Assembly: GCF_003610255.1 (NCBI RefSeq)
Contig: NZ_RAPS01000001.1
Span: 992,001-1,056,000, forward strand
DNA from: Streptomyces sp. TLI_171
GTDB taxonomy: Bacteria > Actinomycetota > Actinomycetes > Streptomycetales > Streptomycetaceae
DNA: 64,000 nt
Direction of reading: 5' to 3'
A program made the position numbers and the translations under genes. The notes beneath the pieces are model-generated. The model ran no database searches, had not been told where the DNA came from, and saw nothing but the letters and a program-made list of their open reading frames with translations. How positions within the stretch are numbered: position 1 is the first letter of the stretch; every line of letters starts with the position of its first letter. Below are positions 25,331 to 34,159 of this stretch, one piece after another.

Positions 25331-26878
25331 GTGGACAGTGGGCGGGTGGCGGCGCTGGTCGGGCGCGCACAGCGCGGGGACCGGCAGGCGGTGGCGGAGC
25401 TGGTGGGCGGCCACCTGCCGCTGGTGTACAACGTGGTGGGGCGGGCGCTCTCGGGGCACCCGGACACCGACGACGTGGTGCAGGAGACCATGCTGCGCGC
25501 GGTGGACGGCCTGCCGGGCCTGCGCGATCCGGCCGGGTTCCGCAGCTGGCTGGTGGCGATCGCGGTCAACCAGGTGCGCCGGCGGTTCCGCGACAGCGGG
25601 CCGGACGCGGTGCCCGATCCGTCCGTGGTGGCCGACCCGGCGGCGGACTTCGTCGGTCTGACGATCGTCCGCCTCGGGCTGTCCGAGCAGCGCCGCGAGG
25701 TCGCGGAGGCGACCCGCTGGCTGGACGAGGGCGACCGGGACCTGCTGGCGCTGTGGTGGCTGGAGGCGGCCGGTGAGCTGTCCCGTCCGGAGCTGGCGGA
25801 GGCGATGGAGCTGACGCCGCAGCACGCCGCGGTGCGGGTGCAGCGGATGAAGGGCCAGCTGGAGGCGGCGCGGCTGGTGGTGCGGGCGCTGGCGGCGGTG
25901 CCGCCGTGTCCGTGGCTGGGCGAGCTGACGGCGACCTGGGACGGGGTGCCGAGCGCGCTGTGGCGCAAGCGGATCGGCCGCCACGTGCGCGAGTGCGCGA
26001 CCTGCGCGGAGCAGCGTCGCGGGCTGGTCCCGGCGGAGGGGCTGCTGGCGGGGACGGCGATGGTGCCGCTGCCGGACGGTGACCGGTTCGGCGCCGATCT
26101 CGTGGGTTCGGTCCGGCCGGCGGCCTCGCACCGGCGGGCGGCGCACGGCGGCGCGCGGCGGGCGGGGGCGCGTCACGGCCACCGGGGTGCGCGGCGGCGC
26201 GGTCCGGGGCCGCTGGTGGTGGGCGGCGGCGTGGTCGCGGTGGTGGTGGGTCTGCTGGTGGCGGTGGGGCTGGAGGATTCGCCCCCGGCGACGGGTGCGG
26301 CGGAGCAGCCGCCCGCGTCCGCCGCGGCGCTGGTGGATCCGGCTGACGGCACGGCCACTGCGGAGCCGTCCGCCGCCCCGCCGTCGACGGCGCCCGCGCC
26401 GAGCCCGACGCCTTCCCCGACCCCGTCCCCCGCGGCTCCGGCCCCGAACACGACGCCGGCCTCCCCCGCGTCCGCCTCCGCGTCGAAGCGGTCCGCGGAT
26501 CTCGGACAGCAGGTGCTGGATCTGGTCAACTCACAGCGTTCCCAGGCGGGTTGCGGTCCGGTGCGGGCGAACGCCCAGTTGGCGACGGCGGCGCAGCGGC
26601 ACTCCGACGACATGGCGGCGCGCGGGTTCTTCGACCACACGAACCCGGACGGCGCAGGTCCGCAGCAGCGGATCGACGCCGCCGGGTACAAGTGGAGCGG
26701 CTGGGGCGAGAACATCGCGCGCGGGCAGAAGGACGCCGCGGCCGTGATGGACAGCTGGATGAACAGCCCCGGTCACCGGGCCAACATCCTGAACTGCAAG
26801 TTCACCGAGCTCGGTGTGGGGGTCCACCTCGGCAGTGGTGGGCCGTGGTGGACGCAGGACTTCGGAACTCCGCGCTGA
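25331..26878 (+). CDS. ECF sigma factor fused to zinc-finger motif, membrane helix and CAP (SCP) domain
   Basis: 515 residues from the GTG at 25331; an in-frame GTG at 25292 is possible. Residues 12-90 are sigma region 2 (DTDDVVQETMLRAVDGL, WLVAIAVNQVRRR), 115-182 region 4 (LSRPELAEAMELTPQHAAVRVQRMKGQL). HxxxCxxC at 218-225 (RHVRECATC) matches anti-sigma zinc domains. Residues 294-314 are one membrane helix, 318-386 a Pro/Ser/Thr linker, and 390-515 a CAP domain (HSDDMAARGFFDHTNPDG, WGENIA, SWMNSPGHRANILN). The sigma part is cytoplasmic and CAP outside, a one-protein route from envelope to transcription (inference). Confidence 0.88.
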   Translation: MDSGRVAALVGRAQRGDRQAVAELVGGHLPLVYNVVGRALSGHPDTDDVVQETMLRAVDGLPGLRDPAGFRSWLVAIAVNQVRRRFRDSGPDAVPDPSVVADPAADFVGLTIVRLGLSEQRREVAEATRWLDEGDRDLLALWWLEAAGELSRPELAEAMELTPQHAAVRVQRMKGQLEAARLVVRALAAVPPCPWLGELTATWDGVPSALWRKRIGRHVRECATCAEQRRGLVPAEGLLAGTAMVPLPDGDRFGADLVGSVRPAASHRRAAHGGARRAGARHGHRGARRRGPGPLVVGGGVVAVVVGLLVAVGLEDSPPATGAAEQPPASAAALVDPADGTATAEPSAAPPSTAPAPSPTPSPTPSPAAPAPNTTPASPASASASKRSADLGQQVLDLVNSQRSQAGCGPVRANAQLATAAQRHSDDMAARGFFDHTNPDGAGPQQRIDAAGYKWSGWGENIARGQKDAAAVMDSWMNSPGHRANILNCKFTELGVGVHLGSGGPWWTQDFGTPR

Positions 26879-26889
26879 TGGCCCGACGT

Positions 26890-26920
26890 TGACGGCCGCC
26901 GTCACCGCTGACGGACCGTC
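26890..26920. repeat. Two tandem GACGG palindromes between convergent genes
   Basis: TGACGGC-C-GCCGTCA (26890-26904) is followed by GACGG-A-CCGTC (26910-26920). Both belong to the TGACGG family found at gene ends here and may act as a weak terminator. Confidence 0.55.
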
Positions 26921-26939
26921 GACTTCTCCTGTGCGATGG

Positions 26940-27413
26940 TCAGTCGGTGACCACCTGCTTGCCTTCGCGTTGCCGCGGGACGGCTTCGGCGGCGTCCCGG
27001 ACCGGCACGGTCCCGGCGGTGTCCCGGTCGAGGACGGCCTCGACGGCGTCCCGGTCGACGACGCCCTCGCGAAGGTCCGCGAGGGCGTCGTCGACCGAGT
27101 CGTGGACGTCGAAGATCCGCTCGATTCCGAAGAGTTGGAGGATCTTGCGGGTATGGGTCTCCGGTCCTGGCAGGACCAGTCGCAGCCGCCCGCCGCGGGA
27201 GTACAGCATGCGGCGGGTGGCGACCAGGACCGCGAATCCGGTGGAGTCGCAGAAGTCGACGCGGCTGATGTCGACCACCATCTGCTGGCAGCCGTCGGTG
27301 ACCAGTCGCTGCAGGCGTTCGCGGAGGGCGGCCACTCCACTGATGTCCACCTCTCCGGCCACCTGGACGACCGTCCAGCCGTATCGCTCCCCGTAGCTCA
27401 CGCTCAGTGCCAC
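26940..27413 (-). CDS. STAS-domain anti-sigma factor antagonist
   Basis: 157 residues from the GTG at 27413 (AGGAGAGAGG upstream). STAS fold: WTVVQVAGEVDISGVAALRERLQRLV, MVVDISRVDFCDSTGFAVLVATRR with the phosphorylatable Ser57 in DSTG, and GRLRLVLPGPETHTRKILQLFGIERIF. Residues about 110-157 are an unusual charged extension (REGVVDRDAVEAVLDRDTAG...). The family is switched by a kinase/anti-sigma factor and a PP2C phosphatase; two such phosphatases are in this window, but no anti-sigma kinase is adjacent. Confidence 0.87.
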   Translation of the reverse strand: MALSVSYGERYGWTVVQVAGEVDISGVAALRERLQRLVTDGCQQMVVDISRVDFCDSTGFAVLVATRRMLYSRGGRLRLVLPGPETHTRKILQLFGIERIFDVHDSVDDALADLREGVVDRDAVEAVLDRDTAGTVPVRDAAEAVPRQREGKQVVTD

Positions 27414-27494
27414 TCTGGTGCCTCTCTCCTGGGGTCGCTGGGGGTATGCGGCCCCTGCCCGATTACGGCGGCACCAACCCTGTTCCCGGTGACG

Positions 27495-27528
27495 ATTTCG
27501 CGGTCGGAAGGAGGAATTTCCGCGAAAT
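27495..27528. other. Inverted repeat with purine-rich loop
   Basis: Nine-bp arms ATTTCGCGG (27495-27503) and CCGCGAAAT (27520-27528) enclose a 16-nt loop containing AAGGAGG. It lies in the 284-bp gap between the divergent STAS and VOC genes and may be an operator; no product is assigned. Confidence 0.4.
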
Positions 27529-27697
27529 GTCATGGCCGTGCTCCGGTTGACGGCCGAATTCGCTGGCCCACCCGACGATCTGCACAGGATTTACTCCGGT
27601 TGGCGGTACCGGGCGGAGATCGCGAACGCCTGCCGGGACGCGACCGGCGGGCGGCGGTGCCAGGCTGGAAGGGAGTGCCTGGCGAAGGGAGAACGCC

Positions 27698-28501
27698 GTG
27701 ATCACCACCGATTTCGTGCCCGGCTCACCGTGCTGGCTCGACCTGGGCGTGCCGGACGTGTCGGCCGCGTCCGAGTTCTACGGGCCGGTGCTGGGCTGGG
27801 AGTTCCGGGAGATCGAGGGCGCGGAGGGATTCGTGCTGGCCACCGTGGGCGACAAGGTCGCGGCCGGGATCGGGCTGCTCACCGAGGAGGGCGCCCGCTC
27901 CGCGTGGATGGTGTACTTCTTCACCCCCGACGTGCACGAGACCGCCGCCTCGGTGCTGCGGGCGGGCGGCACGGTGCGGGTGGAGCCGCGGGACATGGAG
28001 GGCTGGGCGTCGATGGCCCAGTTCACCGACCCGCAGGGCGCGCAGTTCGCGGTGTGGACGCCGGGCAAGGCCGGCGGCCTGGAGGCGGTGGACGACCCGG
28101 GCGCCCTGTGCTGGACGGAGCTCTACACCACGGACGCGGTGGGCGCACTGGCCTTCTACGGCTCGGTGTTCGGCTGGCAGCGCGAGGACATGCCGATGCC
28201 GGGCGGCGGGGGCGGCGTCTACACCATCGTCACCCCGGCCGGGCAGCCGAGGGAGCGGATGCACGGCGGCCTCCTGCAGGTCGGCGGGCAGGAGCTGGCG
28301 CTGTCCCGCGGCACGCCGGCCTGGCACCCGGTGTTCACCGTCACGGACTGCGACGCGGCGGTCGCCACTGTCCGGGCCCGCGGCGGCGAGGTCGCGATGG
28401 GCCCGGAGGACGCCCCCGGCATCGGTCGGATGGCGGTGTGCACCGACCCGGCGGGCGCCGAGTTCGTCCTGCTGACACCCGCCGCCGTCCCCGCGTACTG
28501 A
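27698..28501 (+). CDS. VOC-superfamily (glyoxalase-like) protein
   Basis: 267 residues, GTG start with GAAGGGAGAA upstream. Two tandem VOC modules: residues about 10-125 (CWLDLGVPDVSAASEFYGPVLGWEF ... MAQFTDPQGAQFAVW) and about 140-262 (CWTELYTTDAVGALAFYGSVFGWQ ... CTDPAGAEFVLLTP). Such Streptomyces proteins are often called hydroxylases or glyoxalases, but the metal ligands are not convincing, so an enzyme or an antibiotic-binding role are both possible. Cytoplasmic. Confidence 0.85.
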   Translation: MITTDFVPGSPCWLDLGVPDVSAASEFYGPVLGWEFREIEGAEGFVLATVGDKVAAGIGLLTEEGARSAWMVYFFTPDVHETAASVLRAGGTVRVEPRDMEGWASMAQFTDPQGAQFAVWTPGKAGGLEAVDDPGALCWTELYTTDAVGALAFYGSVFGWQREDMPMPGGGGGVYTIVTPAGQPRERMHGGLLQVGGQELALSRGTPAWHPVFTVTDCDAAVATVRARGGEVAMGPEDAPGIGRMAVCTDPAGAEFVLLTPAAVPAY

Positions 28502-28537
28502 CGGTGCCTCGGCCCGGACCGGGGGTGATCCGCCGGT

Positions 28538-29905
28538 TCAGTCCAGGCCCGGCAGCGTCTGCTGGTCGTCCGCGGCCGGCTCGTCGAACCGGGCGGTGCG
28601 CAGCCGCCGCCCGGTGCTGTCGGGGGCGATCAGCGGCGCGGGGTAGTCGGCGGGGCGGTGCCGGGCCTGCCAGGGGCGGTGGATCGAGCGGCCGGGCAGG
28701 TCGGCGAGTTCGGGCACCCAGCGGCGGACGTACGCGCCGTCGGGGTCGTACTTGTCGGCCTGGGTGAGCGGGTTGAGGACCCGGTTGGGGCGGGTGTCGG
28801 TGCCGGTGCCGGCCACCCACTGCCAGTTCAGCTGGTTGTTGGCCAGGTCGCCGTCGACCAGGTGGTGCAGGAAGTGGCGGGCGCCGAGCCGCCAGTCCAG
28901 GTAGAGGCTCTTGGCCAGGAAGCTCGCCGTCAGCAGCCGGGCCCGGTTGTGCATCCATCCCGTCGCGGCGAGCTGCCGCATGCCCGCGTCGACGATCGGG
29001 AACCCCGTCCGGCCCTCCTGCCAGGCAACGAGTTCCTGCTCGTCGGTTCGCCAACTGTCGTACCGGGGGCGGTAGTCGTCGTGTGCGGCGGCCGGGCGGG
29101 CGGCCAGCACCTGGTGGTGGAAGTCCCGCCAGACCAGTTGCCGGACGAACGCCTCCGCGCCCGTCCCGCCGCGCTGCTCGGCGAGGTGGGCGAGCTCGTT
29201 GGCGGACAGGCAGCCGAAGTGCAGGTAGGGCGAGAGGTGGGAGGTGCCGTCGGCGGCCAGGTCGTCGTGCAGGTCCGCGTAGGGCTCGGTGTGCCAGTGC
29301 TGCCAGGCGCGACGGGCGGCGCTCTCACCGGGTTCCGGCAGGGTGCGCGCGGTGGGTTCGGCGGTGGGGAGCGGGGCGCCGCGCAGGTCCTCGGGGGTGT
29401 TCAGGGTTCGGGGCGCGGGCAGCGGGGTGCGACGGCGGACCTGCTGCCAGGCCCGGTGGTACGGGGTGAACACCGCGTAATGGTCGCGCCCGGTGGGGCG
29501 GACGGCTCCCGGCGGCACCGCCGTCACCGACCCGTCGTGGACGTGCAGGCGTTCTCCGAGCGCCCGCCGCAGCGCGTGTTCGCGGCGCCGCGCGTAGGCG
29601 CTCACCCCGGCGGCGAGGTGCACGCCGACCGCCCCGGTCTCGGCGGCGAGCCGCGCGGTCTGTTCGGCGGTGTCGCCGGTGCGCACCAGCAGACGGCCGC
29701 CGACCCGGCGCAGCGAGTCGTCCAGGTCGGCGAGGCAGCCGGCCAGGAACGCGGCCCGGTTGGGCGCGTCGAAGCCGGCCGCGGTGATCGCCGGGTCGGT
29801 GACGAACAGCGGCACCACCTGGTCGGCGCCGGCCCGGGCGGCGTGCAGGGCGGGGTTGTCGTGCAGGCGCAGGTCCTGGGTGAACAGGACGATCGCGAGG
29901 GTCAT
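28538..29905 (-). CDS. phr: Deoxyribodipyrimidine photolyase (cryptochrome/photolyase family)
   Basis: 455 residues. The N-terminal antenna domain begins AIVLFTQDLRLHDNPALHAA. The FAD domain has SHLSPYLHFGCLS, QLVWRDFHHQVL, GRTGFPIVDAGMRQLAATGWMHNRARLLTASFLAKSLYLDWRLG and the C-terminal DGDLANNQLNWQWVAGTGTD, including the conserved Trp/Asn residues of CPD photolyases. It repairs UV pyrimidine dimers with blue light. Divergent from the dehydratase gene; monocistronic. Confidence 0.95.
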   Translation of the reverse strand: MTLAIVLFTQDLRLHDNPALHAARAGADQVVPLFVTDPAITAAGFDAPNRAAFLAGCLADLDDSLRRVGGRLLVRTGDTAEQTARLAAETGAVGVHLAAGVSAYARRREHALRRALGERLHVHDGSVTAVPPGAVRPTGRDHYAVFTPYHRAWQQVRRRTPLPAPRTLNTPEDLRGAPLPTAEPTARTLPEPGESAARRAWQHWHTEPYADLHDDLAADGTSHLSPYLHFGCLSANELAHLAEQRGGTGAEAFVRQLVWRDFHHQVLAARPAAAHDDYRPRYDSWRTDEQELVAWQEGRTGFPIVDAGMRQLAATGWMHNRARLLTASFLAKSLYLDWRLGARHFLHHLVDGDLANNQLNWQWVAGTGTDTRPNRVLNPLTQADKYDPDGAYVRRWVPELADLPGRSIHRPWQARHRPADYPAPLIAPDSTGRRLRTARFDEPAADDQQTLPGLD

Positions 29906-30096
29906 GGTGGTGCACGGCTCCGTGGTCGGGCCCGCGTGGTGTCGACGTGCGGTTCTCTCGACGTTCCGGCGGGCGGGCGGTGCGGGACAGGGCTGTCCCC
30001 TCCCCCTTCCTTCGGAGCGGACGGCGGATCGGATGAGCGCCGACGGCCGGTACTGTCGGGAGTTCGCCCGTCCGTCGACCTCGCAGGAGCCGCCTC

Positions 30097-31026
30097 GTGG
30101 ACCAGCTCACCGCCGCCGACATCACGGCCGCAGCCGACCGGATCGCCGGGCACGTCCGCCCGGTGCCCGTCACGCCGACCGGGCCGGGCGGGGTCTGGCT
30201 GGCGCTCGAACTGCTCCAGCACACCGGCTCGTTCAAGGCCCGCGGGGCGCAGAACTTCGTCCGGGCCCACCACCGGGCCGGCACCCTGCCCGCGGCGGGC
30301 GTGACCATCGCCTCGGGCGGCAACGCGGGCCTGGCCTGTGCGTGGGCGGCGCAGCAGGCGGGCGTGCCCGCCACGGTGTTCCTGCCGGTCAACGCCCCCG
30401 CCGTGAAGGTGCAGCGCCTGCGCGGCTACGGTGCGGACGTCCGGCTGGTGGGCAGCGAGTACGCGCAGGCACTCGCGGCGTGCGAGGAGTTCGCGGCCGG
30501 GAGCGGCGCGCTGGCCTCGCACGCCTACGACCACCCGCTGATCGCGGCGGGCGCGGGCACCCTGTTCGAGGAGATCCGCCGTCAGGTCCCGGCCCTGGAC
30601 ACGGTGGTGGTCTCGGTGGGCGGCGGCGGCCTGTTCGCGGGGGTCGCGACGGCTGCCCGCGCGCACGGCGTCCGCGTGGTGGCGGTGGAGCCCGAGCACT
30701 GCCGCGCGCTGAACGCCGCCCTGGCGGCCGGCCGGCCGGTGGACGTGCCGGTCGACTCGATCGCCGCCGACTCGCTGGGCGCCCGCCGCGTCTCCGCCAC
30801 TGCCCTGCGGGCGGCCCGGCGGGAGGGCGTGCGCTCCGTCCTCGTCCCGGACGCCGCGATCGTCCGGGCCCGCCGGTCGCTGTGGGACGGCCACCGGTTG
30901 GCCGTCGAGCACGCCGCCGCGACCGCGCTGGCGGCCCTCGACGACGCCTACCGGCCGGCCGCGGACGAGACGGTCTGCGTGGTGCTGTGCGGCGCCAACA
31001 CCGATCTCGCGACCCTCACGCAGTAG
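30097..31026 (+). CDS. PLP-dependent threonine/serine dehydratase
   Basis: 309 residues, GTG start. Fold-type II PLP enzyme: HTGSFKARGAQNF supplies the Schiff-base lysine, ASGGNAGLACAWAAQQAGVPATVFLP the substrate loop, and VVSVGGGGLFAG the glycine-rich phosphate cradle. There is no C-terminal ACT domain, as in catabolic or serine/threonine-racemase-like members. It would deaminate Thr or Ser to an oxo acid. It converges on an SseB-like gene, 'enhanced serine sensitivity', a suggestive neighbour. Confidence 0.9.
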   Translation: MDQLTAADITAAADRIAGHVRPVPVTPTGPGGVWLALELLQHTGSFKARGAQNFVRAHHRAGTLPAAGVTIASGGNAGLACAWAAQQAGVPATVFLPVNAPAVKVQRLRGYGADVRLVGSEYAQALAACEEFAAGSGALASHAYDHPLIAAGAGTLFEEIRRQVPALDTVVVSVGGGGLFAGVATAARAHGVRVVAVEPEHCRALNAALAAGRPVDVPVDSIAADSLGARRVSATALRAARREGVRSVLVPDAAIVRARRSLWDGHRLAVEHAAATALAALDDAYRPAADETVCVVLCGANTDLATLTQ

Positions 31027-31027
31027 T

Positions 31028-31040
31028 TGACGCTCCGTCA
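31028..31040. repeat. Stop-codon palindrome TGACG-CTC-CGTCA
   Basis: It sits between convergent stops; the right arm contains the stop of the SseB-like gene (31038-31040). Confidence 0.5.
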
Positions 31041-31850
31041 GCTTCGGCGGAGCCAGCGCCGGCGCTCCGTTTCCGCGCCGTCCGCCGCGGGCGGGGGCGG
31101 GTTGTCGTACTCGCGGGAGACCACCTCGACCCGGCCCGTCCGGGCGTCGTGGCGCACGGTGTCCAGGCCCATCCGGTCCAGGCCGGCGATCGTGTCGGCG
31201 TGGACGGTGGTGTTCAGCGGCAGCATCGCGACCCGCGGATGGTCGTCGCCGAGCCGGACCTCCTCGCGGAGCAGGGTCGACATCAGCCGGTCCGGGGTCG
31301 CGGACGGCAGCGCCTCGTCCACGGCGACGTGCAGCATCATGACCTCCTCGCCGTTGTCGGGCCACCGCGCCTTGGAGATCCACACGGTACGGACGGCCGG
31401 GAACTCGCGGATCCGCCGCAGCAGGGCGTCGCGCAGCGCGAGGGCCAGCGGGTCGGTGGACCAGTTGAGCACCATCGGCGTACCGGGCCTGCGGCGTGCC
31501 CAGTCCCGCATCGTCTGCCGCTCGAACAGCGCCTGGCCCTGCTCGGAGCGGACCGCCATCAGGCTCGTCCCGGTCTGCTCCAGGATGTCCAGCAGCTTCG
31601 GCGGGTCGCAGTGCGCGACGCCGTCGGCCGTCGGCAGCACCCCCCGGCAGCACGGCTCGCTGACGAAGCCCGGCAGCACGACGGCGCCGTCGTCCGCCTG
31701 CGCGAACACCACCCTTCCGTCCGCCGTGACGGGGACGAGCAGCCCACCGCCCTCGAACAGGGCGGTCAGCAGGGCCTCCGGTTCGAGCAGGGTGTCCCTG
31801 GGGGCGCCGTCGAGCAGTTCGGCCAGCCGTACGTTCGAGAACTCGGTCAC
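31038..31850 (-). CDS. SseB-like (enhanced serine sensitivity) protein
   Basis: 270 residues, GTG at 31850. The N-terminal half resembles the SseB N-domain (LLTALFEGGGLLVPVTADGRVVFAQADDG) and the C-terminal half the SseB C-domain (ALALRDALLRRIREFPAVRTVWISKARWPDNGEEVMMLHVAVDE). It has no membrane segment. SseB is linked to serine sensitivity in E. coli; molecular role unknown. It is convergent with the serine/threonine dehydratase gene. Confidence 0.75.
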   Translation of the reverse strand: MTEFSNVRLAELLDGAPRDTLLEPEALLTALFEGGGLLVPVTADGRVVFAQADDGAVVLPGFVSEPCCRGVLPTADGVAHCDPPKLLDILEQTGTSLMAVRSEQGQALFERQTMRDWARRRPGTPMVLNWSTDPLALALRDALLRRIREFPAVRTVWISKARWPDNGEEVMMLHVAVDEALPSATPDRLMSTLLREEVRLGDDHPRVAMLPLNTTVHADTIAGLDRMGLDTVRHDARTGRVEVVSREYDNPPPPAADGAETERRRWLRRS

Positions 31851-31892
31851 GCGCGCAGCGTAGTGCCCACCCGACCTGGCGGGCAGCGGAAT

Positions 31893-32973
31893 TCACGGAG
31901 CGGCGGGCAGCCGGACGGTGACCACCAGGCCGCCCGGCCGGACGGGGTGTCAGGTCGAGGGTTCCGCGGTGGGCGCGGACGATGCCGGCGACGATGGCCA
32001 GGCCCAGGCCGACGCCCGCGTGCTCGTCGGTGCACACGCGCTGGGAGCCGCGCTGGAAGGGCTCGGTGAGGGTCGGGACCAGCTCGGGCGGCACGGGGCA
32101 GCCGGTGTTCTCGACCTGCAGGACGGCGGTGTCGCCCGCCGCCCAGGTGCGGACGGCGACGGTGCCGTCGGCCGGCAGGTTGTGGACCACCGCGTTCTGG
32201 ACCAGGTTGCCGGCCATCCGCAGCAGCAGTTCGGCGGACCCGGCGGCCCGGGCCTGCCCGCCGCTCACCTCCAGCCCGATCCGGCGGCCCTCGGCCAGCG
32301 GGAGCAGCGTCTCGGCGGCCTCCTCCGCGAGCAGCGACAGGTCGACGACCTCGCCCGGGCGGATGCCCCGGTCGCTTCGGCCGAGCAGCAGCAGCGCCTC
32401 GGTCAGGTCGATCGCCCGGGTGTCCACGGAGTGCAGCCGGTCGAGGAGTTCCGCGCGGTCCCGGGTCGGGTCCTTGCGGGCCACGTCGAGCAGGGTGCGG
32501 GAGATCGCCAGCGGGGTGCGCAGTTCGTGCGAGGCGTTCGCGGCGAACCGCTGGTGCTCGGCCACGTGCTCCTCCAGGCGGTCGAGCATCGAGTCGAAGG
32601 CGTCCGAGAGCTCCCGGAACTCGTCCTGACGGTCCGTCATCCGGATCCGGTGCGACAGCGACCCCGTCCCGGCCAGGCGGGCCGCGTCGGCGATCCGGGT
32701 CAGCGGTGCGAGCATCCGCCCCGCCAGCAGCCAGCCGCCGGCCAGGCCGAACACCAGCAGCAGCGCCATCGCCGCGGCCGCGGCCGGCGCGAAGGTGTGT
32801 TCCAGCAGGTAGCGGTCGGGCGAGATGCCGAGCAGTCCCCGCTGGTTGTCCGGCACGTAGCGCAGCAGGAACGCCCACACCACGGCCAGCAGCAGCGCGC
32901 CGGCCACCGCCAGGAACCCGGCGTCGCTGAGCGCGAGCTTCCACCGGGCGCTGTGCCGCCGGCGGCTACGCAT
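31893..32973 (-). pseudogene. EnvZ/OmpR-type sensor histidine kinase with 3'-terminal frameshift
   Basis: The coding sequence starts at ATG 32973, overlapping the preceding regulator stop. It has two membrane helices (about 16-37 and 60-83), HAMP (LAPLTRIADAARLAGTG), HisKA (His149 in ASHELRTPLAISRT) and HATPase_c (NLVQNAVVHNL, GVGLGLAIVAGIVRAHRG). Near 31933-31935 one extra G on the coding strand shifts the frame: removing it restores GLVVTVRLPAAP and a stop at 31893, giving 359 residues. As read, the frame runs on antisense to the next two genes to 29902. Only the last 13 residues are altered, so it may still work, or this is a sequencing error. Confidence 0.8.
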
Positions 32974-33540
32974 CCGCGGCGCCGGCGTCGATCCGGTAGC
33001 CGACGCCCGGCACGGTGGCGATGATCCCCGGCTCGCCGAGGCGCTTGCGCAGCGCGGACACGGTGATCCGCACCGCGTTGGTCAGCGGGTCCGCGTTCTC
33101 GTCCCAGGCCCGTTCCAGCAGTTCCTCCGCGCCGACCACCCCGCCCTCGGCGGCGACCAGCACCTCCAGCACCGCGAACTGCTTGCGGTGAGCGCCACGT
33201 ACCGCCCGTCCCGGAACACCTCCCGGCGGAACGGGTCCACCCGAAGCCCCGCCAACTCCCGTACTGGCGGCCGCAGATGGGCCCGCCGACGGTCCAGCGC
33301 CCGCAGCCGCAGCACCAGCTCGCGCAGATCGAACGGCTTCGTCAGGTAATCGTCGGCGCCCAGCCCGAAACCCGACGCCTTGTCGTCGATCCGGTCCGCG
33401 GCGGTGAGCATCAGGATCGGGATCCCGCTGCCCGACGCGACGATCCGCCGCGCCACCTCGTCCCCCGACCCACCCGGCAGGTCCCGGTCCAGCACCGCCA
33501 GATCGTAGGAATTGACCGCCAGCAGGCCCAGCGCGGTGTG
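32966..33540 (-). pseudogene. OmpR-family response regulator, truncated and frameshifted
   Basis: Homology starts abruptly at TALGLLAVNSYDLAVLDRDLPG (phospho-acceptor Asp kept) and continues through ILMLTAADRIDDKASG and ADDYLTKPFDLRELVLRLRAL. The first 35 or so receiver residues, with the acidic pocket, are absent. After RDGRYVALT a one-base deletion near 33186 shifts the frame; the DNA-binding domain resumes as KQFAVLEVLVAAEGG ... NAVRITVSALRKRLGEP ... TVPGVGYRI and stops at 32966. Two independent lesions indicate a pseudogene. The missing start abuts the terminator of the tRNA gene. Confidence 0.82.
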
Positions 33541-33608
33541 ATCAGTACGCGCATGCCCCGAGCCTGGACGGCGCACCATATCGCCGGCGTATCCGCCGCC
33601 GCTCGCGC

Positions 33609-33649
33609 AAAAGGCCGGGCCCGGAGTGCTGAACACTCCGGGCCCGGCC
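33609..33649 (-). terminator. Intrinsic terminator of the tRNA gene
   Basis: A perfect 16-bp stem (33613-33628 and 33634-33649) with a 5-nt loop is followed on the minus strand by TTTT, a classic factor-independent terminator just downstream of the tRNA. Confidence 0.9.
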
Positions 33650-33654
33650 GGTAG

Positions 33655-33728
33655 TAGCGGGGACAGGATTTGAACCTGCGACCTCTGGGTTATGAGCCCA
33701 GCGAGCTACCGAGCTGCTCCACCCCGCG
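33655..33728 (-). tRNA. Initiator tRNA-fMet (CAT)
   Basis: 74 nt without encoded CCA. The acceptor stem begins CGCGGGG and ends CCCCGCT-A, leaving position 1:72 unpaired (C:T), the initiator hallmark. The anticodon stem has three consecutive G:C pairs around CTCATAA, and the D-stem carries the initiator-type A11:T24 pair. The T-loop TTCAAAT is intact. The clean terminator downstream supports a functional gene. Confidence 0.97.
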
Positions 33729-33814
33729 TCGGTGAACCCAACTCTACAGCACTTCAGCGGCCGCCCCGACCAATCGACCCCGGCGCCGCGCCTGCCAGAC
33801 AGCAGGGTCACCTA

Positions 33815-34076
33815 CTTCCGGCCCCGGAGGGCCTCCTCCCCGGCCTCCACCACCTGGTCCTCCGGCACTCGGTGCACCAGACCCGGGGTTTCCACCCCTG
33901 CGGACCCTGCCTCCGCCGCCTGCGCCGCACCGACCGGCCTACTCTTCGCGGCGCCGACCCTCATCGCCCACTACGTGCACGCCCACCGCTACCTGCCCCC
34001 CGCGCCGTTCGTCGACGCCGTCCTGCGCCACTCCGCGACCTGCCGGTCGGGTCGGCGCGGAGCCGGGGCGGGCTGA
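33815..34076 (+). pseudogene. Remnant of a small zinc-ribbon-like gene
   Basis: Two plausible coding segments lie in different frames: first EGLLPGLHHLVLRHSVHQ...FHPCGPCLRRL with a CxxC, then about 60 bp later LLFAAPTLIAHYVHAHRYLPPAPFVDAVL, which looks like a conserved C-terminus. A frame change is needed between them, so the gene seems broken. Family unnamed. It lies between the tRNA and the GH115 gene, next to the other decayed genes. Confidence 0.4.
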
Positions 34077-34159
34077 CTCGCTGCAGATTCTCGGTGCAGG
34101 GGGATTGACCCGGAGCCGACAGGTACCCAAAGGTTGCCCCCGAAACATAAGGATCCCGT

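Noticed and set aside
29902..31892. Continuation of the kinase frame to a 1023-residue protein
   Set aside because: The extra 660 residues are antisense to clear genes and lack any domain; a one-base frameshift near 31933 explains the run-on.
33655..33728. tRNA as an attachment site with a mobile element
   Set aside because: No integrase, excisionase or second copy of the tRNA 3' end was found in the window.
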